A stretch of 27,797 bases of DNA from assembly GCA_003427395.1 (NCBI GenBank), contig BFEA01000579.1, forward strand, positions 548,790 to 576,586, written 5' to 3'. Shown one piece after another: positions 17,529 to 27,213 of this stretch. Both the position numbers and the translations under genes were made by a program. Source of the DNA: Chara braunii (lineage: Eukaryota; Streptophyta; Charophyceae; Charales; Characeae). The notes beneath the pieces are model-generated. The model did not search any database, was not told the origin of the DNA, and saw only the letters and a list, made by a program, of their open reading frames with translations. Numbering within the stretch: position 1 is the first letter of the stretch; the number at the start of each line of letters is the position of its first letter.

Positions 17529-19003
17529 AAACCGGCTGAGGGCAGTCTGGTCCAGTGGTTAAATGACGGAATTGCGCAACTCCGGGAGAGAGTTAAAAAG
17601 TACTCAATCAAACACGCAAAGGAGAGAAAGGAAACCTTGGACCGCCTGGACGAACTGGAAGAATGGGATAACCACCTAACAGACAACCCACTGGACAGGG
17701 AAACATTTAATAACCTTCAAAGAATGCGTGCCCAACTGCAGGAGCACTTGGATGCTCAGGCCCAGAAATGGCGAATTCAAGCACGCATATCAAAGGATGC
17801 GGCTGATGGGATGATGACAGCGGCTTTCTTCAGAAGAGTCAAAGCTAAAGGAAGACTAAACATGGTCGGCTCCCTCAAACATCCGTTTGACAATTCCCAA
17901 CCGCCGGCAAACAACACCTACAACATAGTTGAATATGCCTCATCATATTATCAAAGGCTCTTTACATCCGAAGCCAATCAGCATGAACCCCATATTATCC
18001 ATATACTGCACACGGTCAGGGATACCCTCATAAATGCTCTTCCATCAATGCTTTCCACAAAATAAAGGGAGGACATGGAAGGGCCTATAAGTAAAGAAGA
18101 GATGTTACAAGCCCTCCAAGATATGGAAGACGAAAAGACACCAGGACTTGACTCCTTCCCCAAGGAGTTTTTGATTCACTTTTAGGACACATTTCAAGAC
18201 GACTTTAGTCACTATGTGAATGTAGTCTATAGGGAGGAAAACTTTCGGGGAATGATAGGCCAGGGGGTTACAACACTCCTATACAAGAAAGGGGACAAGG
18301 AAGAAATATGAAACTATCGACCGATAATTCTTCTCCCTGTCCCCTACAAAATAGTAGCTAAGGTTCGGGCTAATAGACTCTTACCCCACCTATCTAACAT
18401 CATCCACCCTGATCAATCTGGGTTTATGCCATATAGGAATATTCAGGACAACATACTTCTGGTTAATGAGACCATAAGATATGCGAGACAAAAATGAGTT
18501 GATGCAGCGATTCTCTTTATAGACTTTGAAAAAGCATACGACCATGTCGACTGGGACTTTCTAGAAATGTGCCTGCAAAAGATGAATTTTGGACCCACAT
18601 TCCGGAAATGGGTGAATATATTTCATAGAACAACAACCACTAATATAATGATGAATGGACACCTGACACCCCCGTTTAGGCTGCAGAGATCGGTCAGACA
18701 GGGAGACCCCATTGCCCCAATGCTCTTTGTCATAACCATGGAAGCATTGGCGGCCATGATTCGGGCCAACCCGAACATTCAAAGAATCGAAGTTCAAGAG
18801 ATACCACCTCACCTTGTCCCGATCACATCCATTTTCGTCGATGACCTCACAGTCCTATTCCAAATTGACCAGGCATCCTTTCAGGCATTGGCATATACGA
18901 TTCGACTGTTGGAGGTTGCAGCAGATATGAAAGTCAACTGGGGAACAAAAATGGAAGGGTGGTGGCTCACTAGTGAGAAGCTCCGAGTGTTGACTGGAAG
19001 CCT
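17529..19003 (+). pseudogene. LINE ORF2, reverse transcriptase domain
   Basis: Continues in the frame of the endonuclease. After a helical linker (17550-18060) come RT motifs: GVTTLLYKKGDKEEI, then NYRPIILLPVPYKIVAK (about 18312), QSGFMPYRNIQDN, motif A ILFIDFEKAYDHVDW (about 18510), motif B RQGDPIAPMLF (about 18696), and motif C SIFVDDLTVLF (about 18828), which carries FVDD where LINE RTs commonly have FADD. Stops occur at 18063 (TAA), 18183 (TAG), 18309 and 18495 (TGA). A frameshift near 18985-19004 moves the reading to the next part. Confidence 0.9.
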
Positions 19004-20301
19004 AAGGATGCGGCCATCACAGTCCTGGGCGTAAATCTCACTGCGAACGGCCCGCCTCAAGATCACGGCGACAAATTAGTCAATCTGGCAGTCCAACAAA
19101 TGGGGGCATGGAGAACGATCCATACATCATTGGTAGGAAGAACGCTAGCGTTAAACATTGCAATATTCGCGACAATCTGGTATAAAGTAGCATTCTGGCA
19201 GTTGTCCCATTGTCAGCTCACAACACTGAGGCAAGCCGCTGCAGCATACCTGTGGCATGAGACATTATAACGCAGCCACGTAACAAAGGGGGATTAGGAA
19301 TAGTAGACCAAGAAAACGAAATTAAAGCATTGATATTCAAGTTTCTCATCCGATTGTTGCTAGGTACCAACATCCCATGGGAACCATATGCATGCATCCA
19401 AATTTCGGCCCTAGCCCCGCAGACTTTGTCTGACAGACAATTGCATCCACTGCAATGGCTCACCAATAAACACTGGACCCTTCCGGCCCCGCCCCGCACA
19501 CAACGTTATGACACAACAGCATCAGCAGCAAAATGGGACCTCAGGATATATCCGCTTTAGATCTCGTTCCTTAGGCTCTGGAGGGAACGAGGCCCCTCTC
19601 AAAAGACAACATTGCTAAGATGGGATGAAATATGGAGACAACCCATGTTTGGCAACCCATTCATAGTGGAACAACACGGCGAACCCATTCGCGCATACGA
19701 CCGACCAACCCCAGAGCCCTGCAATGGCAAATCATCCACCGATGCCCGGCATTGCCTGCCAACTCCGGAATGGATCACATCAAGGACAAACCTTGAAGAA
19801 CGAGGGGTGCTCTCTTCGCTGTGCTCCTTCTGCGGAAAAACCTCCCCAAAATATCGGGCCATGCTGGAACATTGTCTGTTGGACTGTCCTATGGTGGTCC
19901 AACTATGGGGATGGTGGGATGCTGCGTGGCACTACTTCACAGACACCCACCTACCATGGGACCTCAAGGCCATCCTTTTGGGAGAGTTACCGCCACAAGC
20001 TGCCATGTGGTCACCCTTTATGACCAATCTATTTAAAACAACTCGCTTGCCAATGTTAATGGGGGCATGGAGGATGAGATGCTCCCACGAATATAAACAG
20101 CACACATTTGGATACATGAAGGCAAAAGCAACAGTTGTAGAGACGATCTCCACATATACACACGCAGCATGGAAGGAGCTCAAACAAATGCTAGCAAAAG
20201 AACCAGAAGAGACCAAGCGAATTGAGCTGGCAGCGAACTTCCGTGCAGTATGGTGGATAATGCAGAGATACTCTGCGAACTGGACCATCACAACAACTTA
20301 A
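19004..20301 (+). pseudogene. LINE ORF2, C-terminal region with zf-RVT zinc finger
   Basis: Frame 2 from 19004 reads KDAAITVLGVNLT and continues to TAA at 19268. A one-base loss in the G-run at 19288-19292 shifts to frame 1, where GGLGIVDQENEIKAL starts the part that usually reads GGLGI in plant LINEs. Frame 1 then runs to 20301 with one TAG at 19558. CSFCGKTSPKYRAMLEHCLLDCP (first Cys codon at 19822, last at 19885) followed by a Trp-rich stretch is the zf-RVT domain typical of plant LINE ORF2 C-termini. The last 230 codons are intact. Confidence 0.8.
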
Positions 20302-20880
20302 GATGGAAGCCCTAGTTGAAAACAGAAACACTAATGGCAACGTCTACCACGTCACCACTTCGTCTTCCCCTTTCAACCAACTAACTTCATCCTGGCCTAA
20401 GACCTCACCACCCTTACCTAACATTGCAGTCGCCCCGGCCCCCCACCTCCCTCCCCTCTTTCTCCACCCTTTTTGTCCCCTACTTCCATTTCCTCCTCCC
20501 TCCTCTATCATCCTCCTTCCTCCCGCCTTCCTTCCTTCTTATTGCTGAAGCTGCCCCCTCCACCCTCCCCCCACACCTACAAGCTGGATGCCGGCCAAGC
20601 AAAGACTCCCCTCCTTGATTTGAAGTAGTTCTACTGGGAATCAAGAGGGACAGCAGTAGGATCCGGTCACATGGAGACATCAAGCGCATTGGGGAAAGTA
20701 AAGGGAAAAGGAGTTGATGAAGACCTGTTACACAGCCAAGAGACAGTCAAATGTACAGGAGTTCACTGGAAGTGCGTTCCCCAGTACATTACAGCATGCA
20801 CGGGATTATTGGGAGGGTGGGCAAAGGGGGGCCGTTGGGGCGGTAGCCTCAGGCCCCCAAGTTTCTAAATAAAGAACATA
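20302..20880 (+). other. LINE 3' untranslated region (approximate)
   Basis: Non-coding, with a marked pyrimidine tract at 20440-20545 and AATAAA near 20868 close to the presumed end. No poly-A run follows. The 3' limit is a guess based on this signal. Confidence 0.45.
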
Positions 20881-21103
20881 AAGGACATGGGACATGGGAC
20901 TGAGTTAGTAACAGTGGGAGTATGGGGGGGTGGGATCTGACGGTTGCGGGGTTGGTGGGGATACGTGGATAGAGGTGGTGATTAAGGCAGATCCACATAA
21001 CCATGTTAACACTTTATAACACAGTGGCACAGTACCGCACAAGAATGTAGTCCAAGTTATGACAGTCAAAAGGAGAAATGAAGGGCAATCTGGGGATAAG
21101 GGT

Positions 21104-21192
21104 CTGAGGGTTTAAGGGTTAAAGGGTTTAAGGGCTTAAGGGTTTAGGGGTCTAAAGGGTTAGGGACTTATGGGTGTAAGGGGTAAGGGTTG
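21104..21192 (+). repeat. Degenerate telomere-like (TTTAGGG-type) tract
   Basis: About eleven consecutive 6-9 base units ending in GGG or GGGG: TTTAAGGG, TTAAAGGG, TTTAAGGG, CTTAAGGG, TTTAGGGG, TCTAAAGGG, TTAGGG and variants. The unit resembles the plant telomere repeat TTTAGGG, often with an extra A. It lies just past the LINE tail. Confidence 0.7.
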
Positions 21193-21304
21193 AAAGACTC
21201 CTGCCATAACACTTGGGCATAGCGGCCGCATAATTGAGCTGGCTAGAATTACTCCACTGAAAAATTTATCTGATAGACAGTTATGCATGGCCCGTAGGAA
21301 ACAT

Positions 21305-21340
21305 AGTTAGGAACACAGTTAGGAACACAGTTAGGAACAC
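21305..21340. repeat. 12-bp tandem repeat, three units
   Basis: AGTTAGGAACAC occurs three times in perfect tandem at 21305, 21317 and 21329. Confidence 0.9.
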
Positions 21341-21619
21341 TCATAATCACACCTTATATAACACACCGTGATATGAGGAACGAAGCACACGCAGGAGTAC
21401 CCGCAACATACACAAACAACAAATAATAGACACAGACACAACGACATATGGCAATGACAAAATAGATAGTACATAAATTCTAAGCGACTTTCAACTGCTT
21501 AGGATAACATCATCATAAGTGATAATTCTCTGAATAATCCATAACAAAAGGACTGCTATAGCGCTGGGACAATCAATCAACTCCCCAACTCATAAGGCAT
21601 ACTAACGAAACATGCTTAT

Positions 21620-21796
21620 ACTATCGTTGTTTCTAACATTGTATTATACAGGGACGTTGGACCCGATTTCCAGCAGGTGTTGCTCCCCACCAATAGATGG
21701 AGCCTCCCCGACGATACTAGTGGTGTCTGCTCCTATCAGCACCCTTAGTAGATGTTCGGGTTGTTTGTGGAAAAAAAAAAAAAAAAAAAAAAAAAA
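21620..21796 (+). mobile_element. A-tailed SINE-like repeat, copy D
   Basis: Homologous to 8575-8733: a TTGTTTCTAACATT-like lead, GGGACGTTGGACCCG, a stem GTTGGA (21656-21661) / TCCAGC (21669-21674) with a 7-base loop and one G-T pair, then TGCTCCCCACCAATAGATGG, AGTGGTGTCTGCTC and a run of about 27 A (21770-21796). Module S1 is absent or unrecognisable. The long pure A-run suggests a fairly recent insertion. Confidence 0.65.
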
Positions 21797-22192
21797 GGTA
21801 GCGGGAGGGTGAGGGAGAGATGGTGAACTTAGAAGAGGAAGAAGAAGAACTCTCTCTCTCTGTCTCAGTCCGGTACTAACCTGTGAAGGTGGCGCCTTGT
21901 TGCAGGTACATCGAAGACGAAGGTGGAGCTATGGCGCCACAGGTAAGTCTCCCTAGCCTCCGCCAACCATCTCTCTCTCCAACGCTACTCTAGCTCCTAA
22001 TAGCGCCCAGCGCTGAAGACTAATGCTAACGCTACTACTACTATTGCAGCGCTCCTCTAGAGTGCTGCTGCCGAATCCTGAAGACTGCCTCCTGCCTCCT
22101 GCACGTGAAGTGCCTGGGAAGTTCCTATGAATTGCCTCGTGACTGCCTCCTGACTACCTCCTGACTGCCTGCAGCCTGCAGGGCAGGCCAGT

Positions 22193-22200
22193 CTTATATA
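22193..22200 (-). promoter_or_regulatory. TATA box of LTR-like block 1
   Basis: CTATATAAG on the minus strand in GC-rich surroundings, downstream of the tandem repeats. Transcription would run leftward from roughly 22165. Assignment is from sequence and position only. Confidence 0.45.
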
Positions 22201-22377
22201 GTGCTGGCCCATCCAGGAGGCTGCTCTTGCCAATTGCAAAACGTCCCAGACCCTGGTGTTGAAGTTTAAACAAGGGTTGTCTTGAAAACAGGCCAAAAAT
22301 TACCTGTGCTAAAACCCTGGTCTGGTGCCTAAGCTATAGGGTAGGTTGATCTTATGAGGGCCTAAAAATGACCCTCC

Positions 22378-22575
22378 ATTTCAGGCTGAAAAGACTCAGG
22401 GCCTGGAGGGCCCTGTTTTAGGCTGAAACGACATAGGGCATGTAGGCCCTCGTTTTCACGCTTTTAGGCTGCAAACGGCACAGGGCCTGTAGGCCTTTGT
22501 TTTTAGGCTTTTAGGCTGAAAACGACACAGGGCCTGTAGGCCCTTGTTTTCAGGCTTTTAGGCTGAGAACGCTGG
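22378..22575 (-). repeat. 47-bp tandem repeats with GGGCCTGTAGGCCC palindromes
   Basis: Four to five units, each TTTTAGGCTG plus A/C-rich bases, then CAGGGCCTGTAGGCCCTTG and GTTTTCAGGC, starting near 22378, 22415, 22461, 22508 and 22556. Each holds a near-palindrome GGGCCTGTAGGCCC. They sit upstream of the minus-strand TATA box, where LTRs often carry repeated enhancer elements. A GGGCCTTTAGGCCC palindrome at 27673-27686 occupies a similar place in block 2. Confidence 0.75.
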
Positions 22576-22615
22576 TCGGACCCTGCAGGTCCGTGTGGCT
22601 GCGCAATATGCCACA

Positions 22616-22821
22616 ACCCCTCTCCGTCCTTGCAAAAGATCAATGACATGTCGTGCACACTGTCCCCAGCCTCAGGTAGATACCTGAAAAACATCTGAAA
22701 TCTCGGCTCGCCTGTAGAAAGAAATTATTTGAAAAGAAATTCACAAAAATCTACAATTCCAGTTTGAGTTTACAAATTATGATCTTGGGCACCCAATTGA
22801 CAACTAAAATTATACGATGAA
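22616..22821. other. No gene seen
   Basis: AT-rich spacer between LTR-like block 1 and the second MITE. No internal retroelement coding sequence is visible next to block 1, so it may be a solo LTR or a truncated copy. Confidence 0.4.
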
Positions 22822-23371
22822 GGGTCTCGTTAGACACTCCTAAGAGAATCCTAAAATTTATAGGACGAGTCCTAAAGGATTTTTAGGATTTTGTGCGGCG
22901 TCGTTACACGCAATCCTAAAAGTCATCTTTTAGGATTCATCCTAAAAGGTCTCCCGCGGTCGGTTTTCATATGCGTATACGCAGCCGTATCGCCAATGTC
23001 CGTCCATTCCTGCCAATGTCTGTCCAATCCTCGCCAACGGCTACCGTTCGTGGCCGTTGTCCGTGTCGACCCGCAAAAAACCTCCGATGTCCGACCACTG
23101 ACCCGACGGACCGCTTCTGGACCAGCAACTCTGTGTCGACGATGCCATGTGCGCGACACAACGAATCCGTGAAACGCGGGAATCCTAAATTTTTCAGTAG
23201 GTCAGGGGCTACTGGAAAATTTAGGACGATTTTGCCCAGGGAATCCTAAATCCTTTAGGATTCGTCCTAACGCCGTTTTCACATTTTCGATCTCAAAATT
23301 GGATTTAGGATTGCGTGCAACCAAGACGCAATCCTAAAAACAGACACTTTTAGGAGTGTCTAACGGGACCC
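22822..23371. mobile_element. MITE 2, 550 bp, with CCTAAA-rich arms
   Basis: Terminal inverted repeats GGGTCTCGTTAGACACTCCTAA and its partner GGGTCCCGTTAGAC... match over 22 bases with one mismatch (22822-22843 and 23350-23371). GAA flanks both ends (22819-22821 and 23372-23374), a likely 3-bp target duplication. AATCCTAAA or its complement TTTAGGATT occurs about ten times, mainly in the two arms and in both orientations, like subterminal transposase-binding repeats. The GC-rich middle has short frames but no transposase. Confidence 0.8.
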
Positions 23372-23374
23372 GAA

Positions 23375-24830
23375 TTCAGAAGAAAAAAAAAAATTAATTC
23401 GGATTTTTGGATCTTCAACATCAAGAAAACTACTCTGACGGTTATATTTTGATTTTATTTAGAAGATAACAGAATCGGACAAAGCAAAACCAAGAAAACA
23501 TTTGATGAGTAGATTGCTAATTAGAATATAACTTTGCATCTTCTAGACACTGGAATTGAGAATTGCGAATTACAAAATTCAATAGCGAGATGGAGGTTGG
23601 ATAGAATTGTCGTCGGCACTACTCAGAAAATTGGTACAAAAATCTCCAGATGGAGGGTGAATTTCTAGCGTTAGAAAACCAGTCTAGATCATATTTTACA
23701 ATTGTCATCACAGGAAAATGAACACACACTTGTAGGGATTTTATGCGTAGCAATCAGAAAAATAATTAGGACCTCGGCCATCTGTCTTGTCACTCAGGAA
23801 AAACAGCGTAGAGTCTACATGGTTTCTTAACAACCTTAATTACCACCCCCCACTCATGTCACGTCCTCTCTCTCCCTACCTCCACCTCCTCCTTCGTCGG
23901 CTTCAAAAAGCATCTTAGTCGCTCATGGCCTGCATCACATCGCGACCATCTGACCATAAGGCTGAACGATGAAGATTGTCGGACCATGGCCGAAACTTAC
24001 CATAACAAAACCACGTAGTGACCCCAAACCACCGAGCCTGTCGACAACACCTCGCTGGCAGTCCAACGGGAGAAGGAACATCCATAATGGTGGGACACCT
24101 ATGCTGATCGACCCGTCTGCCGTATCACGTAGCCCGTCGCCAGAATCTTCAAAGCCTTTAGCAACCACGTGTCGTCTTTTCCGCAGAAACCATCCGAAAG
24201 TACATCACCTCGAGCGGACCTTTGGAAGCACCACAACAGAGATGACTGAAAGACAGAGAGGCTAGCAATAAGGACAGACTCCCAAGGAAAGGAAAGAGAG
24301 GAACAAAAGGAAAGCCCTTTCCGCCGTGAAGCTTAAAGCAGCGCCAAACCATCTCCTTCCAATCTCTGTGCACGTCCCTCCCCGCACCCAGTGATAGTGA
24401 AGGGAGAATCGTACTACCGTCGCCAAGGCACAATCACCCGCATCACACGCAACCACCATCCAAGTATCACCACATACGCCGCTGCACCGACCACTGGGAT
24501 CTACCGAGTCTCTCCACGAAAACATGTTGTCAGTACATGGCGCAACGCTCCTGGTAGCACTGCGCCCCCGTTCCCTGGCTCCCGTTCACATTTAGGCCTC
24601 ATTTTACGCTTTAAAACATCGTAGAGTGAAAAAAAAAAAGGGGGGGGAAGGACATAACTGGGAGTTGAATAAATTTGGTTTTCCATAATTCTTTTTTGTG
24701 GTCTTGCTCAAGCTTGGTTTTATTTCCTGCTCCCCAGTATCTTTCGCTACCGTTTTTTTAACCTCTCAGAATGCGGGAAGGTGACCCGGCAGCGTCGGCA
24801 CAGCTTCGGGCAGGAGAAACAAAACTCCAA
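23375..24830. other. No gene seen
   Basis: AT-rich to about 23830, then C/A-rich with frames below 100 codons on both strands (for example 23969-24265) that show no recognisable domain. A short A-run and G-run lie at 24629-24648. Confidence 0.45.
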
Positions 24831-24833
24831 ATA

Positions 24834-24907
<74 letters not shown>
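24831..24907. repeat. (TATC)n and (TA)n microsatellite
   Basis: About eight TATC units are followed by alternating TA interrupted by one C, in total about 77 bases. Confidence 0.95.
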
Positions 24908-24909
<2 letters not shown>

Positions 24910-24937
24910 ATTTCAGCACGTAGAAAGATAGCACATC

Positions 24938-25062
24938 CAGCCACCGAGCTCAGTTGGTTAGGCATGCAAGTGGCATTCATGAGGTTGTGGGTTCGAGCAC
25001 TTAGTGCGAACCAACTCTGATAGTCTGCTTGATACCCCTGATCGGTATTAGTAGGGTATTAG
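24938..25062 (+). mobile_element. tRNA-derived SINE-like head
   Basis: GAGCTCAGTTGGTTAGGCAT (24947-24966) matches a tRNA D-arm and pol III box A, and GTGGGTTCGAGCAC (24988-25001) a T-arm and box B (GGTTCGANNC). Between them, GCATTCATGAGGTTG resembles a shortened tRNA-Met anticodon arm with CAT. The acceptor stem does not pair and the anticodon stem is damaged, so it is not a working tRNA gene. GGTTCGAGCACTTAGTGCGAACC folds as a hairpin that includes box B. The element presumably continues right into the duplicated segment; no 3' end was found. Confidence 0.65.
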
Positions 25063-25253
25063 TAGGGTCTATGACTGACACAGGTGTAAATGTGAGCGTG
25101 AGTAAGTTATGTGGGCCGTGTGGGAGAGTGTTGGCCATAGCCACTGCTGCTACTGGANTAGGGTCTATGACTGACACAGGTGTAAATGTGAGCGTGAGTA
25201 AGTTATGTGGGCCGTGTGGGAGAGTGTTGGCCATAGCCACTGCTGCTACTGGA
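25063..25253. repeat. 95-bp perfect tandem duplication around a single N
   Basis: 25063-25157 and 25159-25253 are identical and separated only by N at 25158. Perfect identity plus the N points to two contig ends that overlap but were not merged, so the second copy is probably an assembly artefact. Confidence 0.85.
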
Positions 25254-26500
25254 TGGGCCGTGAGGGAAGCAGATGAGAGGCGCATCTACTGGCAAAATGC
25301 TCGGTCTTTGCGTAAGCCGGTGTAGGGCCTCACCCTGTAAGACTTTCAAGCCTATGTCGACCCCACTGTGGGTCCCAGTTGGCTTGGCCCGCCCACGCTC
25401 ATGCTCAAGGCGCGGGCCATTCGTCACATGGTCACCCCCACCTAGTGCTTTGAGATGGATGGGGGTAGGCCATCGACCGAGAGGGCTTTGACATTGAGGA
25501 TGTAGCTCAACCCTCACACCGGGTGGTAGTATCGTTGATCTTTTGGCCAGTGTAGCTTTCCTGATTCTCACTTGTGTTCGCAGGCAATTGCACCTTCCAA
25601 TGCTTAGGCAGTCCAGGGGGTCCTTTGAGAGTTCTCTTCTTTGTATGCGTAGGCTAAGCGTCATCCTTAGGCCACACATCCTTTCCCTAAATACCATGAT
25701 AATATGACTTCATCGGGGGGGTTCACACGGCCTTCCCCCTTAGCCGGCCTATGCACTTAGCACTCCAAACCTCAATACCATAGCTTTCATCAGCACCCCT
25801 TAATCTTTTCGGGGTTCCATCCACATTCAAATGACTAGAGCACACTTCACTCATTCAAGCTCCTCTTCTTTCTCATTCTCATCCTCATTCAAGATTTCAT
25901 GCATGAGGTCTCATCCATAGGCAGGGTTTGGGTCAATCAGCCTCTTAGCCTTTGACTACCCCCTTCTCTTTCCTTTGCCATGCAAATCCCGACCCCAATT
26001 CCAACTCAAGTCATCTCCAGGCTACTCACCTGCACAATACAACACACAATGCAAAGAGCAATACAATCCCCCATTTGGGGTCAACACATAGCCCTTCCCA
26101 CATGCTTATCTTTTCCCGTCTTTGGGTTCCTTCCCATTCCCTTTACTTTACTCAGTCAACCCGCCTTTTCTCATAGTCATGCAGTCCGGGCTCTGGCTGA
26201 GTCAACTGACCTTTTCAACAATACCTTTCTTTAGTCCTCTCAAGGCTAGTCCACTTCCGGCCTCACAGCGTTATCCGCTCACTGCTTTCAAGAGTTCCTC
26301 TTTTTTTTCCTTCTTGGTGGCATAAGGGACCGACAGTCCTCCCCTTGCCCTCTTTCTTCACCAAGTCAGGTCAACTTTCTTTTCCCGCTCGTCCCCTGGC
26401 AATGTCACAAGTGAGTGGGAGAGATTAGTTGCATGCCAAGAGGGAAGGGGCAAGGATGAGGCTTAGGATATGGGCGAAGCGGAGGGGAGAGAACCAAAGA
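25254..26500. other. No gene seen
   Basis: 25254-25690 is GC-moderate and may be the body of the SINE-like element; 25700-26460 is C/T-rich. Frames up to 164 codons (25697-25203 minus) cross the duplication and show no domain. Confidence 0.4.
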
Positions 26501-26506
26501 AACAAA

Positions 26507-26523
26507 CGAGAGAGAGAGAGATA

Positions 26524-26591
<68 letters not shown>
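26507..26591. repeat. (AG)n microsatellite
   Basis: About 40 AG units, interrupted once by ATAGTAAG near 26521-26528. Confidence 0.95.
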
Positions 26592-26593
<2 letters not shown>

Positions 26594-26703
26594 CCTTATG
26601 CCTAATCAAGCTCCATCCCTGTAACATACTCCAATGAGTATGGGCAGAACCAAGGATCAACCAATGTAGGATGAGCATATATGCAACGGAAGTCTGATGA
26701 ACG

Positions 26704-26745
26704 GACTGACTCACATAGACTGACTCACACAGACTGACTCACATA
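26704..26745. repeat. 14-bp tandem repeat, three units
   Basis: GACTGACTCACATA or GACTGACTCACACA occurs at 26704, 26718 and 26732. Confidence 0.9.
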
Positions 26746-27130
26746 GCATCACTCCACACACATACAATCGTAAGGTGGTGGGGTCTGAGCCATACATAGA
26801 AGATGCTCAGCCCCATACGCACATACACGGATGAATGGGGGAGGAGAGACGAAGAGGTGGGGGGAGGTACACAGCACCGAAAGTCACCGAGATAGAATCT
26901 GATAGGTCACCGATATGGTAGTCCAAAATGTCATCCAACAAAATCAAAATGTCGAGGACCATAGGTCACCAATGTCGGGGATACCAAGTCCAAATGTAAC
27001 CGGTGTCTGAACTGTGATGTCGCCAAGTATCAACCCCGATGATCTCCAAGTCTCCAATCCAGTAAGTACCACAGTCTCATACCACCGAAGTCCAGCACTA
27101 ATCTCTGTCCAACTAGTATAGGTCTCCAAT
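26746..27130. other. No gene; possibly retroelement leader
   Basis: Contains loosely repeated GGTCACCGA / GGTCACCAATGTCG / CCAAGTCC phrases, but no frame with domain content. It lies downstream of the minus-strand TATA box of block 2, so it could be transcribed leader or U5 of that element. Confidence 0.3.
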
Positions 27131-27213
27131 CAGAAGAAGAAGAAGAAGAAGAAGAAGAAGAAGAAGAAGAAGAAGAAGAAGAAGAAGAAGAAGGAGAAGA
27201 AGGAGAAGAAGGA
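27131..27213. repeat. (AAG)n microsatellite
   Basis: About 20 AAG units, then GGAGAA variants. The minus strand gives a poly-Ser frame (27275-27030) that is not a gene. Confidence 0.95.

Larger units (their letters stand above)
12248..20880 (+). mobile_element. L1-type LINE retrotransposon, degenerate
   Basis: Two coding regions in LINE order: ORF1 remnants (about 12248-16301) and ORF2 (16365-20301) with APE-type endonuclease, RT and a zf-RVT zinc finger, followed by a non-coding tail with AATAAA near 20868. All are on the plus strand. At least a dozen in-frame stops and several frameshifts show it is dead. The 5' end is uncertain because of the poly-C gap; no poly-A tail or target duplication was found, so the 3' boundary is approximate. 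Confidence 0.85.
21830..22615 (-). mobile_element. LTR-like promoter block 1 (minus strand)
   Basis: On the minus strand the block starts near 22615 with TGTGGCATATTGCG, passes through 47-bp tandem repeats (22575-22378), reaches a TATA box (TATATAAG, 22200-22193), and after about 150 bases a GCGCTGGGCGCTATTAG motif, then CT-rich sequence. The block near 27747-27360 has the same order and alignable ends (TGGTCGGACC-GTGTGGC versus TGGTAGGACCCGTGTGGC; AGCGCTGGGCGCTAT versus AGCGCTGGCGCTAT). The CCCTCTCC after 22615 would be the complement of a weak polypurine tract. The left boundary is a guess, and no matching partner LTR or protease/RT coding sequence is visible. Confidence 0.45.

Noticed and set aside
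24938-25010. Functional tRNA-Met gene
   Set aside because: The acceptor stem does not pair and the anticodon arm is shortened; better read as a tRNA-derived repeat head.
25976-25986. ATGCAAAT octamer promoter element
   Set aside because: An isolated 8-mer in C/T-rich sequence with no gene nearby; expected by chance.
26620-26640. Second LTR end (TGTAACATACTCC resembles TGTAACACACTCC at 27739)
   Set aside because: Similarity is only about a dozen bases with no shared flanks, palindromes or TATA box.
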